From assembly GCA_964540135.1 (NCBI GenBank), contig CAZILK010000012.1, positions 1-37,019 of the forward strand: DNA of 37,019 bases, read 5' to 3'. Shown in pieces: positions 15,343-23,197 of the stretch (positions are counted from its first letter, which is position 1; each line of letters begins with the position of its first letter). The notes under the pieces are model-generated. The model made no database searches. It was not told where the DNA came from and worked only from the letters and a program-made list of their open reading frames with translations. The position numbers and the translations under genes were made by a program. Source of the DNA: CAZCAQ01 sp964540135. GTDB taxonomy: Bacteria > Patescibacteriota > WWE3 > UBA101185 > UBA10185.

Positions 15343-16068
15343 ATGATAACTGATCGCCAACTTGAGCTACTTGAGGTAGTTATTCGTGAATATCTAAATT
15401 CTTCAACCCCAGTTGGGTCAAGTGTTGTTGTTAAGAAGTATCACTTTCCATGCTCAGCTGCGACTATCAGAAATGAAATGTGCAAGCTATTAGATGAAGG
15501 TCTTCTTGAAATGATGCATACCTCGTCAGGTAGAATTCCAACCTCTCAGGCTTATAGAATCTTTCTTGATCAAATAATGGATGAAGAAGAGATACCAGTA
15601 CTTCAAGAGGTTGCTTTAAAACAACGACTTTGGCCGATTAGATACGATTTTAATAAAATGCTTCTACAGTCAGTTAACTCGCTTGCCGATTTAACACACC
15701 TTATGGCTGTTGGTACAACACATGACGGATTTGTTTATCATAGTGGTGTTGTTAATGTTTTAGACCATTCTGAGTTTTGGAACATTGATACTGCAAAAGC
15801 AGCACTTTTTTTGGTTGAAAAATATGAGCTTTTGGAAAAGCTTTTTGAAAAAGCATCATTTAGTTCAAGAGATGTGAGATATTTGATAGGGGAGGAGCTT
15901 GGAAATGAGAATCTAACAAATGTTTCACTTGTATTTACTAAGTATCAGGTTGGTAAAAATGCGGGATACATCGGTGTTCTTGGCCCGTCAAGAATGGATT
16001 ATGAAAAAATTATACCTGCAACAAAATTTGTTAAAAAACTGATTGAAGAGTTAGGCGAGTCTTGGTAA
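15343..16068 (+). CDS. hrcA: Heat-shock repressor HrcA (short)
   Basis: Represses the dnaK operon by binding CIRCE. The N-terminal winged helix is clear: DRQLELLEVVIREYL, TPVGSSVV, AATIRNEMCKLLDEGLLE, TSSGRIPTSQAYR (about 3-75). The C-terminal end GYIGVLGPSRMDYEKIIP is also typical. At 241 residues it lacks about 100 from the usual middle (GAF-like) region. The start ATG 15343 is 9 nt after the -10 and would give a leader of 0-3 nt; GTG 15334 lies inside the CIRCE right half. First gene of hrcA-grpE-dnaK-dnaJ. Confidence 0.95.
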   Translation: MITDRQLELLEVVIREYLNSSTPVGSSVVVKKYHFPCSAATIRNEMCKLLDEGLLEMMHTSSGRIPTSQAYRIFLDQIMDEEEIPVLQEVALKQRLWPIRYDFNKMLLQSVNSLADLTHLMAVGTTHDGFVYHSGVVNVLDHSEFWNIDTAKAALFLVEKYELLEKLFEKASFSSRDVRYLIGEELGNENLTNVSLVFTKYQVGKNAGYIGVLGPSRMDYEKIIPATKFVKKLIEELGESW

Positions 16069-16092
16069 GTTACTACTCTGCCCAAAAAATAC

Positions 16093-16557
16093 ATGACAGA
16101 TACAAAAGCAAAAAAACATATCGAGGAGATCGAGCAGCTAAAAACACGTTGCGAAGAGCTTGAAAATAATTGGAAAAGAGCGCTTGCGGATTATCAAAAT
16201 CTGCAAAAAAGAAATACTGAAGAAAGAAGCAGTATAATCGACTTTTCGTCGTTTCATCTGCTTGGGAGATTTCTATCTATATTAGATAATCTTGAGCTTT
16301 TATATAAACATAATAAAGACAAAGCGCTTGAGATGGTTATTAAAGAATTGAAAACAATTCTTTTGGAAGAACAAGCTGTTGAGGTTAATTCGGATAACAC
16401 TTTATTTGATTCTGCCTGTATGGATGCACTTGAGACAGTTGATACAGAAAATGAAGCAGAAGACGGTATGGTTCTTGAAACTGTTCGTAAAGGTTACATG
16501 TTTAAAAACAAACTTTTACGTCCAGCACTTGTAAAAGTAGGTAAACTAATTAGTTAA
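16093..16557 (+). CDS. grpE: Nucleotide exchange factor GrpE
   Basis: Releases ADP from DnaK. A 154-residue protein with a long N-terminal coiled coil (KKHIEEIEQLKTRCEELENNWKRALADYQNLQKR, about 7-40) and a C-terminal beta domain ending VRKGYMFKNKLLRPALVKVGK, the family signature. The length is at the short end of the usual 150-200. It begins 24 nt after hrcA and lies 39 nt before dnaK. Confidence 0.95.
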   Translation: MTDTKAKKHIEEIEQLKTRCEELENNWKRALADYQNLQKRNTEERSSIIDFSSFHLLGRFLSILDNLELLYKHNKDKALEMVIKELKTILLEEQAVEVNSDNTLFDSACMDALETVDTENEAEDGMVLETVRKGYMFKNKLLRPALVKVGKLIS

Positions 16558-16566
16558 ATTATTTCA

Positions 16567-16589
16567 GCTCTAAAAAGAGCGAAGGAGGA
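16567..16589 (+). promoter_or_regulatory. dnaK ribosome binding site with small stem-loop
   Basis: A strong Shine-Dalgarno AAGGAGGA (16582-16589) lies 7 nt before the dnaK ATG. Directly upstream is a 5-bp stem with an AAAA loop (GCTCT 16567-16571, AGAGC 16576-16580). The unusually good ribosome site fits the need for more DnaK than HrcA or GrpE from one mRNA; the stem may protect or stabilise the 5' side. Confidence 0.55.
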
Positions 16590-16596
16590 TTTTTAA

Positions 16597-18480
16597 ATGG
16601 CTAAAATTATAGGAATAGATCTTGGAACAACTAACAGTGTTATGGCCGTTATGGAAGGTGGCCAGTCTAAAGTTATTCCAAATCACGAAGGTAATAATAC
16701 AACCCCATCGGTTGTTGCTCTTGGTAGTAATCTGCTTGTAGGTGTTCCTGCTAAAAGACAGCAAGTAGTTAACCCAAAAAATACTATCTTTAGTATTAAA
16801 AGATTAATGGGTAGAAAGTTCAATGATCCGGAGATTCAAAAATTAATTACTGATATGCCGTACAAAATTGTTAAAGGCAAGAACGATATGGCAGCAATTG
16901 AAGTAGATGGACAGGTCTTAACCCCACAAGAAATCTCAGCTAAGATTTTACAAAAATTAAAGACAGATGCAGAAAAGTATCTAGGCATGCCTGTAACTGA
17001 GGCTGTTATTACGGTCCCTGCATACTTTAACGACGCCCAAAGAACTGCAACAAAAGAAGCAGGACAAATTGCAGGGCTTGATGTTAAAAGAATAATTAAT
17101 GAACCAACAGCTGCGGCTCTTGCTTATGGGCTTGATAAAAAAACTCATGAAAAAATAATTGTTTATGATTTGGGTGGTGGTACTTTTGATGTTTCAGTTC
17201 TTGATATCGGTGAGGGAGTTTTTGAAGTTAAAGCTACTAGTGGTGATACTCACCTTGGAGGCGATGACTTTGATCAAAAGATCATTGATTGGTTAATTGA
17301 AGAGTTTAAAAAAACAGAAGGTGTTGAATTATCCGGTGATAAACAAGCACTTCAAAGATTAAAGGATGCTGGTGAAAAAGCAAAAATCGAACTCTCAAGC
17401 GCTCTTGAAACTGAAATCAATATTCCATTTATTACAGCAGATGCATCAGGGCCTAAACACTTAAATATAAAACTTACCAGGGCTAAACTTGAGCAACTTG
17501 TTGATGACTTAATTCAGAAAACCATTAAGCCAATTGATAATGCATTAAAAGACGCAGGTATTGCTAAATCAGAAATTGCAGAGATAGTTCTTGTTGGCGG
17601 AATGACAAGAATGCCAAAAGTAGTTGAAGTTGTTAAAGCGTACTTTGGTAAAGATCCTCATCAAGGAGTTAACCCTGATGAAGTTGTAGCTCTTGGTGCT
17701 GCAATTCAAGGAGGAGTTTTAGGAGGAGATGTTAAGGACGTTCTACTACTCGATGTAACTCCGTTAACACTTGGTATTGAAACAATGGGTGGAGTTAGCA
17801 CCCCACTTATTAATAGAAATACAACAATTCCAACTAAGGCGTCACAAGTCTTTAGTACAGCAGCTGATAGTCAAACAACAGTTGAGATAAATGTACTTCA
17901 AGGTGAGAGAAATATGGCATCTGATAACAAGTCTCTTGGCAGATTTATGCTTGATGGTATTCCACCGGCCCCAAGAGGTGTTCCACAAATTGAAGTATCT
18001 TTTGATATAGATGCAAATGGTATTTTGCATGTAACTGCAAAAGATAAAGCTAGTGGTAAAGAACAAAAGATAACAATCCAAGGCGGTACAGGGCTTGATA
18101 AAGCGGAGGTTGAGAAACTTGTTCGCGATGCTGAGGCTCATAGTCAGGAAGATAAACTGAAAAAAGAGTCAGTTGAAGCCAGAAATGCTGCAGATACTCT
18201 TTGCTATACAGCTGAAAAAGCACTTCGAGACGGTGGGGATAAGATCCCAGCTGAGCTTAAAGCAGATGTTGAAGAAAAAACCAAAGCTGTAAAAGATGTC
18301 TTATCAACAGCTACTCCTGAAGAATTAAAACAAAAAACTCAGGCGTTATCTGATGCAATGATGAAAATTGGTGAGCATTTATATAAAGAAGAGGCGCCGG
18401 AAGGCCCACAAGGACCAGCAGGAGATGCTACACCAGATAATGATAATAAAACCACAGTAGAAGGCGAAGTTGTTGAATAA
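16597..18480 (+). CDS. dnaK: Chaperone DnaK (Hsp70)
   Basis: ATP-dependent Hsp70 chaperone. All three family signatures are present: GIDLGTTNSVMAV (about 5-17), IVYDLGGGTFDVSVL (about 188-202) and IVLVGGMTRMPKV (about 330-342), followed by the substrate-binding domain (LLLDVTPLTLGIETMGG) and a helical lid. 627 residues, full length. The C-terminus is Pro/Gly/Glu-rich and ends EGEVVE, a variant of the usual EEVD-like acidic end. It has the best Shine-Dalgarno of the operon. Confidence 0.99.
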   Translation: MAKIIGIDLGTTNSVMAVMEGGQSKVIPNHEGNNTTPSVVALGSNLLVGVPAKRQQVVNPKNTIFSIKRLMGRKFNDPEIQKLITDMPYKIVKGKNDMAAIEVDGQVLTPQEISAKILQKLKTDAEKYLGMPVTEAVITVPAYFNDAQRTATKEAGQIAGLDVKRIINEPTAAALAYGLDKKTHEKIIVYDLGGGTFDVSVLDIGEGVFEVKATSGDTHLGGDDFDQKIIDWLIEEFKKTEGVELSGDKQALQRLKDAGEKAKIELSSALETEINIPFITADASGPKHLNIKLTRAKLEQLVDDLIQKTIKPIDNALKDAGIAKSEIAEIVLVGGMTRMPKVVEVVKAYFGKDPHQGVNPDEVVALGAAIQGGVLGGDVKDVLLLDVTPLTLGIETMGGVSTPLINRNTTIPTKASQVFSTAADSQTTVEINVLQGERNMASDNKSLGRFMLDGIPPAPRGVPQIEVSFDIDANGILHVTAKDKASGKEQKITIQGGTGLDKAEVEKLVRDAEAHSQEDKLKKESVEARNAADTLCYTAEKALRDGGDKIPAELKADVEEKTKAVKDVLSTATPEELKQKTQALSDAMMKIGEHLYKEEAPEGPQGPAGDATPDNDNKTTVEGEVVE

Positions 18481-18485
18481 TCTTT

Positions 18486-19406
18486 ATGGCAGCTCGTGAC
18501 TACTATGAGGTTTTAGGTGTCAGTAAGTCTGCAAGTGCAGATGAGATTAAAAATGCTTACCGCAAACTTGCTAGAGAGCATCACCCTGATATGGTGGCGG
18601 AGCCTGATAAGCCTGCTGCTGAAAAAAAGTTTAAAGAACTAAACGAGGCTTACCAGGTTCTTAGTGATTCAAGTAAGAAGAAGATGTATGACCAGTTTGG
18701 GCATGCAGGTGTTGGAAATGGCCCACAAGGGCCTGGAGCCGGAGGGGCCAGGAGTAACTGGGGACCTTTCAGCTACAGCTATTCAACCTCAAACGCGCAA
18801 GATTTTGGTGACTTTGATCCACTTGATATTTTTGAGGAAGTTTTTGGTTTCAGAGGTTTTGGTGGTAAATCCCAAAGACAAAGCAGAGGAAAGAACCTTT
18901 TTTATGAGATGCAGATTAGTTTTGTTGACTGTGTAAAAGGTGTTGAGCGTGAGGTAAAGGTTGAAAGCGGTAGCTTTAAGATCAAGATACCAGCAGGTGT
19001 TCATGATGGAGTTGAGGTAAAGTACACAGGTAAAGGCATGCCGGGACCTGCTAATACACCAAATGGCGATTTATTTATAACATTTAGAGTTAAATCACCA
19101 AGTGAGTTTCAGATTGCTGGAGCTGATATCGGTGTTGGGGTTGAGATTGATTTTGTTCAGGCAACGCTTGGTGATGTTGTTGAGATTCCAGTTGTAGATC
19201 TTGAAAATAAAACTGGAATTGGTACAGCTAAGCTTAAGATCCCAGAGGGAACTCAATACGGTACTAAGTTTAAATTAAGCAATAAAGGCATGCCAAAGCT
19301 CCAAGGTACCGGTCGTGGAGACGCCTATATCCAAGTCTTTATAAAGATTCCAAAAAAAGTTACTAGAAAACAAAGACAAGCTTTAGATGATTTTAAAAAA
19401 TCGTGA
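18486..19406 (+). CDS. dnaJ: DnaJ-type co-chaperone without zinc finger
   Basis: Stimulates DnaK ATPase and delivers substrates. The J domain (about 1-70) has the HPD motif in AREHHPDMV. A Gly/Phe-rich linker follows (about 75-130), then directly the two beta-sandwich client-binding domains (KIPAGVHDGVEVKYTGKGMPG; LKIPEGTQYGTKFKLSNKGMP). The four CxxCxGxG zinc repeats of canonical DnaJ are completely missing, so the protein has the CbpA/class-B layout and length (306 residues), although its operon position is that of the main DnaJ. Starts 5 nt after dnaK; followed by a terminator. Confidence 0.95.
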   Translation: MAARDYYEVLGVSKSASADEIKNAYRKLAREHHPDMVAEPDKPAAEKKFKELNEAYQVLSDSSKKKMYDQFGHAGVGNGPQGPGAGGARSNWGPFSYSYSTSNAQDFGDFDPLDIFEEVFGFRGFGGKSQRQSRGKNLFYEMQISFVDCVKGVEREVKVESGSFKIKIPAGVHDGVEVKYTGKGMPGPANTPNGDLFITFRVKSPSEFQIAGADIGVGVEIDFVQATLGDVVEIPVVDLENKTGIGTAKLKIPEGTQYGTKFKLSNKGMPKLQGTGRGDAYIQVFIKIPKKVTRKQRQALDDFKKS

Positions 19407-19562
19407 TTGAAACTTTGAGTAATTTGTGGTATTTTTCTAAGCCGTAAGGGTTTGTATTAAAACATTTAGGTGGGATAAAACCCGCCTTTTTTGATACAAT
19501 ACAAAGGCTTAAACAGGAAGCCGTACCAGTTTTAAATTACCTGTAAAAGATAACTAAAATAT
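19407..19562 (+). promoter_or_regulatory. dnaJ-nusA intergenic: terminator, nusA promoter and leader
   Basis: These 156 bases hold the end of the heat-shock operon and the start of the nusA operon. An extended -10 TGATACAAT (19492-19500) begins within the T-tract of the dnaJ terminator, predicting a nusA leader of about 55 nt. A longer imperfect inverted repeat encloses the terminator: AAGCC (19439-19443) plus TTTGTATT (19451-19458) can pair with AATACAAA (19498-19505) plus GGCTT (19506-19510), with a 7-nt bulge. AAGCCGTA occurs twice (19439 and 19518). The leader can also form GGCTT/AAGCC and ACAGG/CCTGT stems. No clear Shine-Dalgarno precedes nusA. Confidence 0.5.
19468..19492 (+). terminator. 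Intrinsic terminator after dnaJ
   Basis: GGTGGG (19469-19474) pairs with CCCGCC (19481-19486) with one G-T pair, closed by an extra A-T pair, around an ATAAAA loop, and is followed by six T (19487-19492). It is the clearest factor-independent terminator in the window and ends the hrcA-grpE-dnaK-dnaJ transcript about 60 nt after the dnaJ stop. Confidence 0.85.
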
Positions 19563-20783
19563 ATGTCAGTAACAGAATTTAGTGCAGCAATAAAACAAGT
19601 AGCATCAGAGCGCGGTATTCCTGTCGAAAGTGTTCTTGAGAGTATTAAAACAGCTTTAGCAACAGCTTATCGAAAAGACTTTGGCGGCGATGTTGCTCAG
19701 ATAGATGTAGTTTTAGACCCAAGTACTGGAGAAGCTAAAATAATGCGCAATGATGAGGATGTAACTCCATCAGGTTTTGGAAGAATAGCAGCTCAGACAG
19801 CTAAACAAGTAATTTTACAAAAGATCAGAGAGACCGAAAAAGAAGTTGTCCTAGACGAGTACAAAGAGAAAATCGGAACACTTGTAACTGGACACATTTT
19901 TAGAATTGAAGGAAGTGCTGTTATTCTTGATCTTGGTAAAGCTCAAGGAGTAATGCCTGCTTCTGAGCAAGTTGAAAGTGAAATTTACAGACCAAATCAA
20001 AGACTTAAAGTTTTAATTAAAGACGTTAGGCAAACTTCTAGAGGAACTGAAATTATTGTTTCAAGAGCAGATTCTGATTTTGTTAAAAAGCTTTTTGAAC
20101 AAGAAGTACCTGAGATGCCATCTGGCGTTGTTAAAGTCGAAGCAATTGCAAGAGAAGCAGGGTCCAGAACAAAAATGGCTGTTTCTTCTAATGATGAGAA
20201 AGTAGATCCCGTTGGTAGCTGTGTTGGTCAAAAAGGAGTTCGTGTACAATCCATAATTACTGAGCTTTTTGGTGAGAAGATCGACATCATCCCTTTTGCA
20301 AGCTCAACTGAGAAATTTATCGCGTCAAGCCTTTCTCCTGCCAAAGTAATCGATGTTGAACTTATTGCTGATGAAAAAAGAGCTGTTGTTACAGTTCCTG
20401 AAGATCAACAGAGTTTAGCAATTGGTAAAGAAGGTCAAAACGCAAGACTTGCCAATAAACTTACACGCTGGAAAATCGATATTAAGAGCGTTGCTGGAAT
20501 TTATTCTGGAGACGGAGAGGTTGCAACCTCTGGAGATAAGCCTTTCACTAAAGGATCGGTTGTTGGTGTTTGGGATGCTGAGATTAAAAAAGTATCTGAT
20601 GCTGACGTAGCTGCTAAAGCAGAACTTGCAGCGAAAGAACTTGCCGAGAACCCACCTGTTGTTGAAGAGACACCTGCATCAGACGATGTTAATGAGGAGA
20701 CAGAAGCAACAGAGGATACAAGTAAAGAAGAAACCGTGGTTACCGAAGAAGTTTCAGACGATGAAAATGGCAAAACGGAGTAA
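19563..20783 (+). CDS. nusA: Transcription factor NusA
   Basis: RNA polymerase-binding pausing, termination and antitermination factor. N-terminal polymerase-binding domain (about 1-100, SVLESIKTALATAYRKDFGGD), S1 domain (about 107-168, IGTLVTGHIFRIEGSAVILDLG), then two KH domains (DPVGSCVGQKGVRVQSI; SLAIGKEGQNARLANKLTRWKIDI) to about 320. After residue 345 it has a low-complexity acidic tail rich in Glu, Thr and Val, common in this lineage but not conserved in sequence. 406 residues. First gene of the nusA-infB operon. Confidence 0.97.
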   Translation: MSVTEFSAAIKQVASERGIPVESVLESIKTALATAYRKDFGGDVAQIDVVLDPSTGEAKIMRNDEDVTPSGFGRIAAQTAKQVILQKIRETEKEVVLDEYKEKIGTLVTGHIFRIEGSAVILDLGKAQGVMPASEQVESEIYRPNQRLKVLIKDVRQTSRGTEIIVSRADSDFVKKLFEQEVPEMPSGVVKVEAIAREAGSRTKMAVSSNDEKVDPVGSCVGQKGVRVQSIITELFGEKIDIIPFASSTEKFIASSLSPAKVIDVELIADEKRAVVTVPEDQQSLAIGKEGQNARLANKLTRWKIDIKSVAGIYSGDGEVATSGDKPFTKGSVVGVWDAEIKKVSDADVAAKAELAAKELAENPPVVEETPASDDVNEETEATEDTSKEETVVTEEVSDDENGKTE

Positions 20784-20816
20784 CATACAAGCGCAAGTGA
20801 AATACAAGGAGAATTT

Positions 20817-22313
20817 ATGCAGTCAAAAAATGATGGAAGTAAAATTAAAGAGCTTTCAAGACCACCTGTGGTTACAATCATGGGTCATGTTGACCATGGC
20901 AAAACTTCTCTTTTGGATACAATCCGCAAAGCAAATGTAGCTGCCAAAGAATTTGGTGGAATTACCCAGCATACTTCTTCTTATCAAATAACTCATAAGG
21001 ATAAAAAAATAACATTCATAGATACTCCAGGACACGCTGCTTTTAAAAACATGAGATCAAGAGGCGGTAAGGTTGCTGATATTGTTGTCCTTGTTGTTGC
21101 AGCTGATGATGGTGTTATGCCTCAGACTAAAGAGGCGATCTCACATATTAAAAATGCAGGAGTTCCGATGATTGTTGCAATAAATAAAGTCGACTTACCC
21201 GGTGCTGATGTTCAGAAAGCAAAGCAAATGCTTGCTTCTGAAAATGTACTTGTTGAAGATTGGGGTGGGGATATCATGTGTGTTGAGGTATCAGCTACAA
21301 AAGGAACAAATATAGATAAGCTTCTTGAGTCAATTCTGCTCCTCTCGGATCTTTCAGACTTAAAGGCTGATGAAAATGGGGAGCTTGAAGCATTTATTAT
21401 TGAATCTAAGATGGATCGTAAAAAAGGAGCTATTGTTTACGCCATTATAAAAAATGGAAGTGTCTCAATTGGTGACGAAATCAGTGCTGGTGGAGTTGTT
21501 TGTAAAGTAAGGCAATTATCAAATACCGATGGAGTACCAATTAAAAAAGCTCGCCCTTCTGATCCAGTAGAAATCTTAGGGTTTAAAAAAGTATTAAATG
21601 CAGGAGACCTTATTGTTAAAAAAGGAAGCGATCTTGAAGAACTTGCTGTTGATGAAAATAGAACTGAAATAATTGGTAAAGATACTAAAAAAGTAATAGG
21701 AGTTATTTTAAAAGCAGATACTCAAGGAACACTCGAAGCAATCAAAGCAAGTTTGTCAGATATTGTTAGTGCTGCAGCAACTGCAGATTTCTCAATAAAA
21801 TTTATCTATACAGGATCAGGAGATATCAGTGATTCTGATGTGAGTCTGGCAACAGGAACAAAGAGCATAATAATTGGGTTTAATGTTAAAGCTGGAAACT
21901 CGGCACTTGAACTTGCTGAGGATAAAAAGATACCAGTTAAGATTTATAACACAATCTACTCTTTACTTGATGAGGCAACTGATATGCTTCAAAACGCTGC
22001 ATTTGATGACGAAGCAAAAGTTAAAGGCAGAGCTCAAATACTTAAAATATTCAAGCTTCCTTCAGGAGACATCGTCCTTGGGTGTAAAGTACTTGCAGGC
22101 GCTCTAAAAGTTGGTAAAAGAGTTAGCATATATACAAAAGATCCGGCAGACATAAAAAAAGAAGATATCCCTGTATATACAGGTAGCTTAAAGAAATTAA
22201 AGATAAAAAATGATGAAGTAGCAATTGTGGGTAAAGATAATGAATGCGGATTATTCCTCAAACCTCTTTTTGAAGCAGCAGAACCGGGGTTCTTCGTTGA
22301 AGTTATAAATTAA
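20817..22313 (+). CDS. infB: Translation initiation factor IF-2, minimal form
   Basis: GTPase that brings initiator tRNA to the 30S subunit and joins the subunits. G motifs: VTIMGHVDHGKTSLLD, FIDTPGHAAF, AINKVDLPG and the following SATKG. Domains II-IV follow, including VIGVILKADTQGTLEAI and a C-terminal domain ending PGFFVEVIN. With 498 residues it lacks the long N-terminal IF2-N region of many bacteria and begins almost directly with SRPPVVTIMGH. AAGGAG lies 6 nt before the ATG. The stop codon directly precedes the assembly gap. Confidence 0.98.
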   Translation: MQSKNDGSKIKELSRPPVVTIMGHVDHGKTSLLDTIRKANVAAKEFGGITQHTSSYQITHKDKKITFIDTPGHAAFKNMRSRGGKVADIVVLVVAADDGVMPQTKEAISHIKNAGVPMIVAINKVDLPGADVQKAKQMLASENVLVEDWGGDIMCVEVSATKGTNIDKLLESILLLSDLSDLKADENGELEAFIIESKMDRKKGAIVYAIIKNGSVSIGDEISAGGVVCKVRQLSNTDGVPIKKARPSDPVEILGFKKVLNAGDLIVKKGSDLEELAVDENRTEIIGKDTKKVIGVILKADTQGTLEAIKASLSDIVSAAATADFSIKFIYTGSGDISDSDVSLATGTKSIIIGFNVKAGNSALELAEDKKIPVKIYNTIYSLLDEATDMLQNAAFDDEAKVKGRAQILKIFKLPSGDIVLGCKVLAGALKVGKRVSIYTKDPADIKKEDIPVYTGSLKKLKIKNDEVAIVGKDNECGLFLKPLFEAAEPGFFVEVIN

Positions 22314-22413
22314 NNNNNNNNNNNNNNNNNNNNNNNNNNNNNNNNNNNNNNNNNNNNNNNNNNNNNNNNNNNNNNNNNNNNNNNNNNNNNNNNNNNNNNN
22401 NNNNNNNNNNNNN
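22314..22413. other. Assembly gap (100 N)
   Basis: Exactly 100 unknown bases immediately after the infB stop. In many bacteria rbfA and sometimes truB sit between infB and the DHH/rpsO/pnp genes, so such genes could be hidden here if the true gap is larger than the placeholder. Confidence 0.98.
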
Positions 22414-22427
22414 AATAACCTCACATA

Positions 22428-22456
22428 TTGCCCTATAGCAAATCATTTGGTATAAT
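22428..22456 (+). promoter_or_regulatory. Promoter of the DHH-like gene
   Basis: -35 TTGCCC (22428-22433), 17-bp spacer, -10 TATAAT (22451-22456) preceded by TGG, so also an extended -10. It predicts a start near 22463 and a leader of about 42 nt before ATG 22505, with no good Shine-Dalgarno (only AAAGAAG). It is one of the few genes here with a real leader. Confidence 0.72.
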
Positions 22457-22504
22457 CTTTGTTGTAATATATAACCCTGCTCCCTTTACTGCCAACCAAA
22501 GAAG

Positions 22505-23161
22505 ATGCAAATAGACATACCTAGAAATGAAGATGTAGCTCAATTAATAGCTGATTCTAAAAATATTGGAATCATTCCCTCTTTTAATACTGGTTTTGAT
22601 GCTTTCTGTGCAGCCGTTTCTTTGTACCACATGTTAAAGGATGCAGGTAAGAACGCATCTTTTATCTATCCTCAACCACTAGCAGATAGTGTTAAAGATT
22701 TGATAACCCAAGAAAATGTTATTAGTAATCTACTTCAACGTGATCTTGTTGTTACAGTTGACTACAACGGTACTGGTGCTGACAAGGTTAAATACAATAC
22801 AGAAAATAGCGTACTAACTTTTAGAATAGGGCCTATTGCAAACGACTTTAATACAGATGAGAGAGTTAAAGCAAAAATTGCTTCATATGACTTTGATTTG
22901 TGCTTTGTTGTTGGTGCTGACTACCTTGAAGACCTAGGAGACACATACACTAATTTAAAAACCGAAATTCATGCTTCTAAAATTGTTAATGTTGATAATA
23001 GTAAAAAGAATTCACGCTTTGGGATTATAAATATCATTGACCCGGAAGCTGAAAGCTTAAGTTTAATTATTTTTCAAAAAGCAACCGAGTGGAAATTGAC
23101 CCCTGGCAAGAATGCAGCCAAGGCAATGCTTAAGGGTATGACTGCAGCCATGCAGAGTTGA
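22505..23161 (+). CDS. Degenerate DHH-family phosphoesterase-like protein
   Basis: Resembles the N-terminal DHH domain of NrnA/RecJ-type nucleases, in the place where nrnA usually sits (between infB/rbfA and rpsO). The expected metal-binding motifs are broken: the first (usually HxxPDGDA) reads SFNTGFDAFCAA, the DHH motif reads NVDNSKKN, and the DHHA1 substrate domain is missing. VVTVDYN and the final DPEAESLSLIIF helix keep the fold pattern. At 218 residues it is about two thirds of NrnA. It is probably not an active oligo-RNase; a structural or binding role is possible. Assigned by pattern and position. Confidence 0.62.
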   Translation: MQIDIPRNEDVAQLIADSKNIGIIPSFNTGFDAFCAAVSLYHMLKDAGKNASFIYPQPLADSVKDLITQENVISNLLQRDLVVTVDYNGTGADKVKYNTENSVLTFRIGPIANDFNTDERVKAKIASYDFDLCFVVGADYLEDLGDTYTNLKTEIHASKIVNVDNSKKNSRFGIINIIDPEAESLSLIIFQKATEWKLTPGKNAAKAMLKGMTAAMQS

Positions 23162-23186
23162 TTTTATAAGTTAAAGTTGCTATTAT
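23158..23186 (+). promoter_or_regulatory. rpsO promoter, nearly leaderless
   Basis: -35 TTGATT (23158-23163), 17-bp spacer, -10 TATTAT (23181-23186), 11 nt before the rpsO ATG at 23198. The predicted leader is about 5 nt. The -35 overlaps the stop of the preceding DHH-like gene. Confidence 0.55.
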
Positions 23187-23197
23187 CACAAAGTACT

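Noticed and set aside
20501..20881. 126-codon minus-strand frame rich in Ser and Val
   Set aside because: A reflection of the Glu/Thr/Val-rich acidic tail of NusA read in reverse; no independent support.
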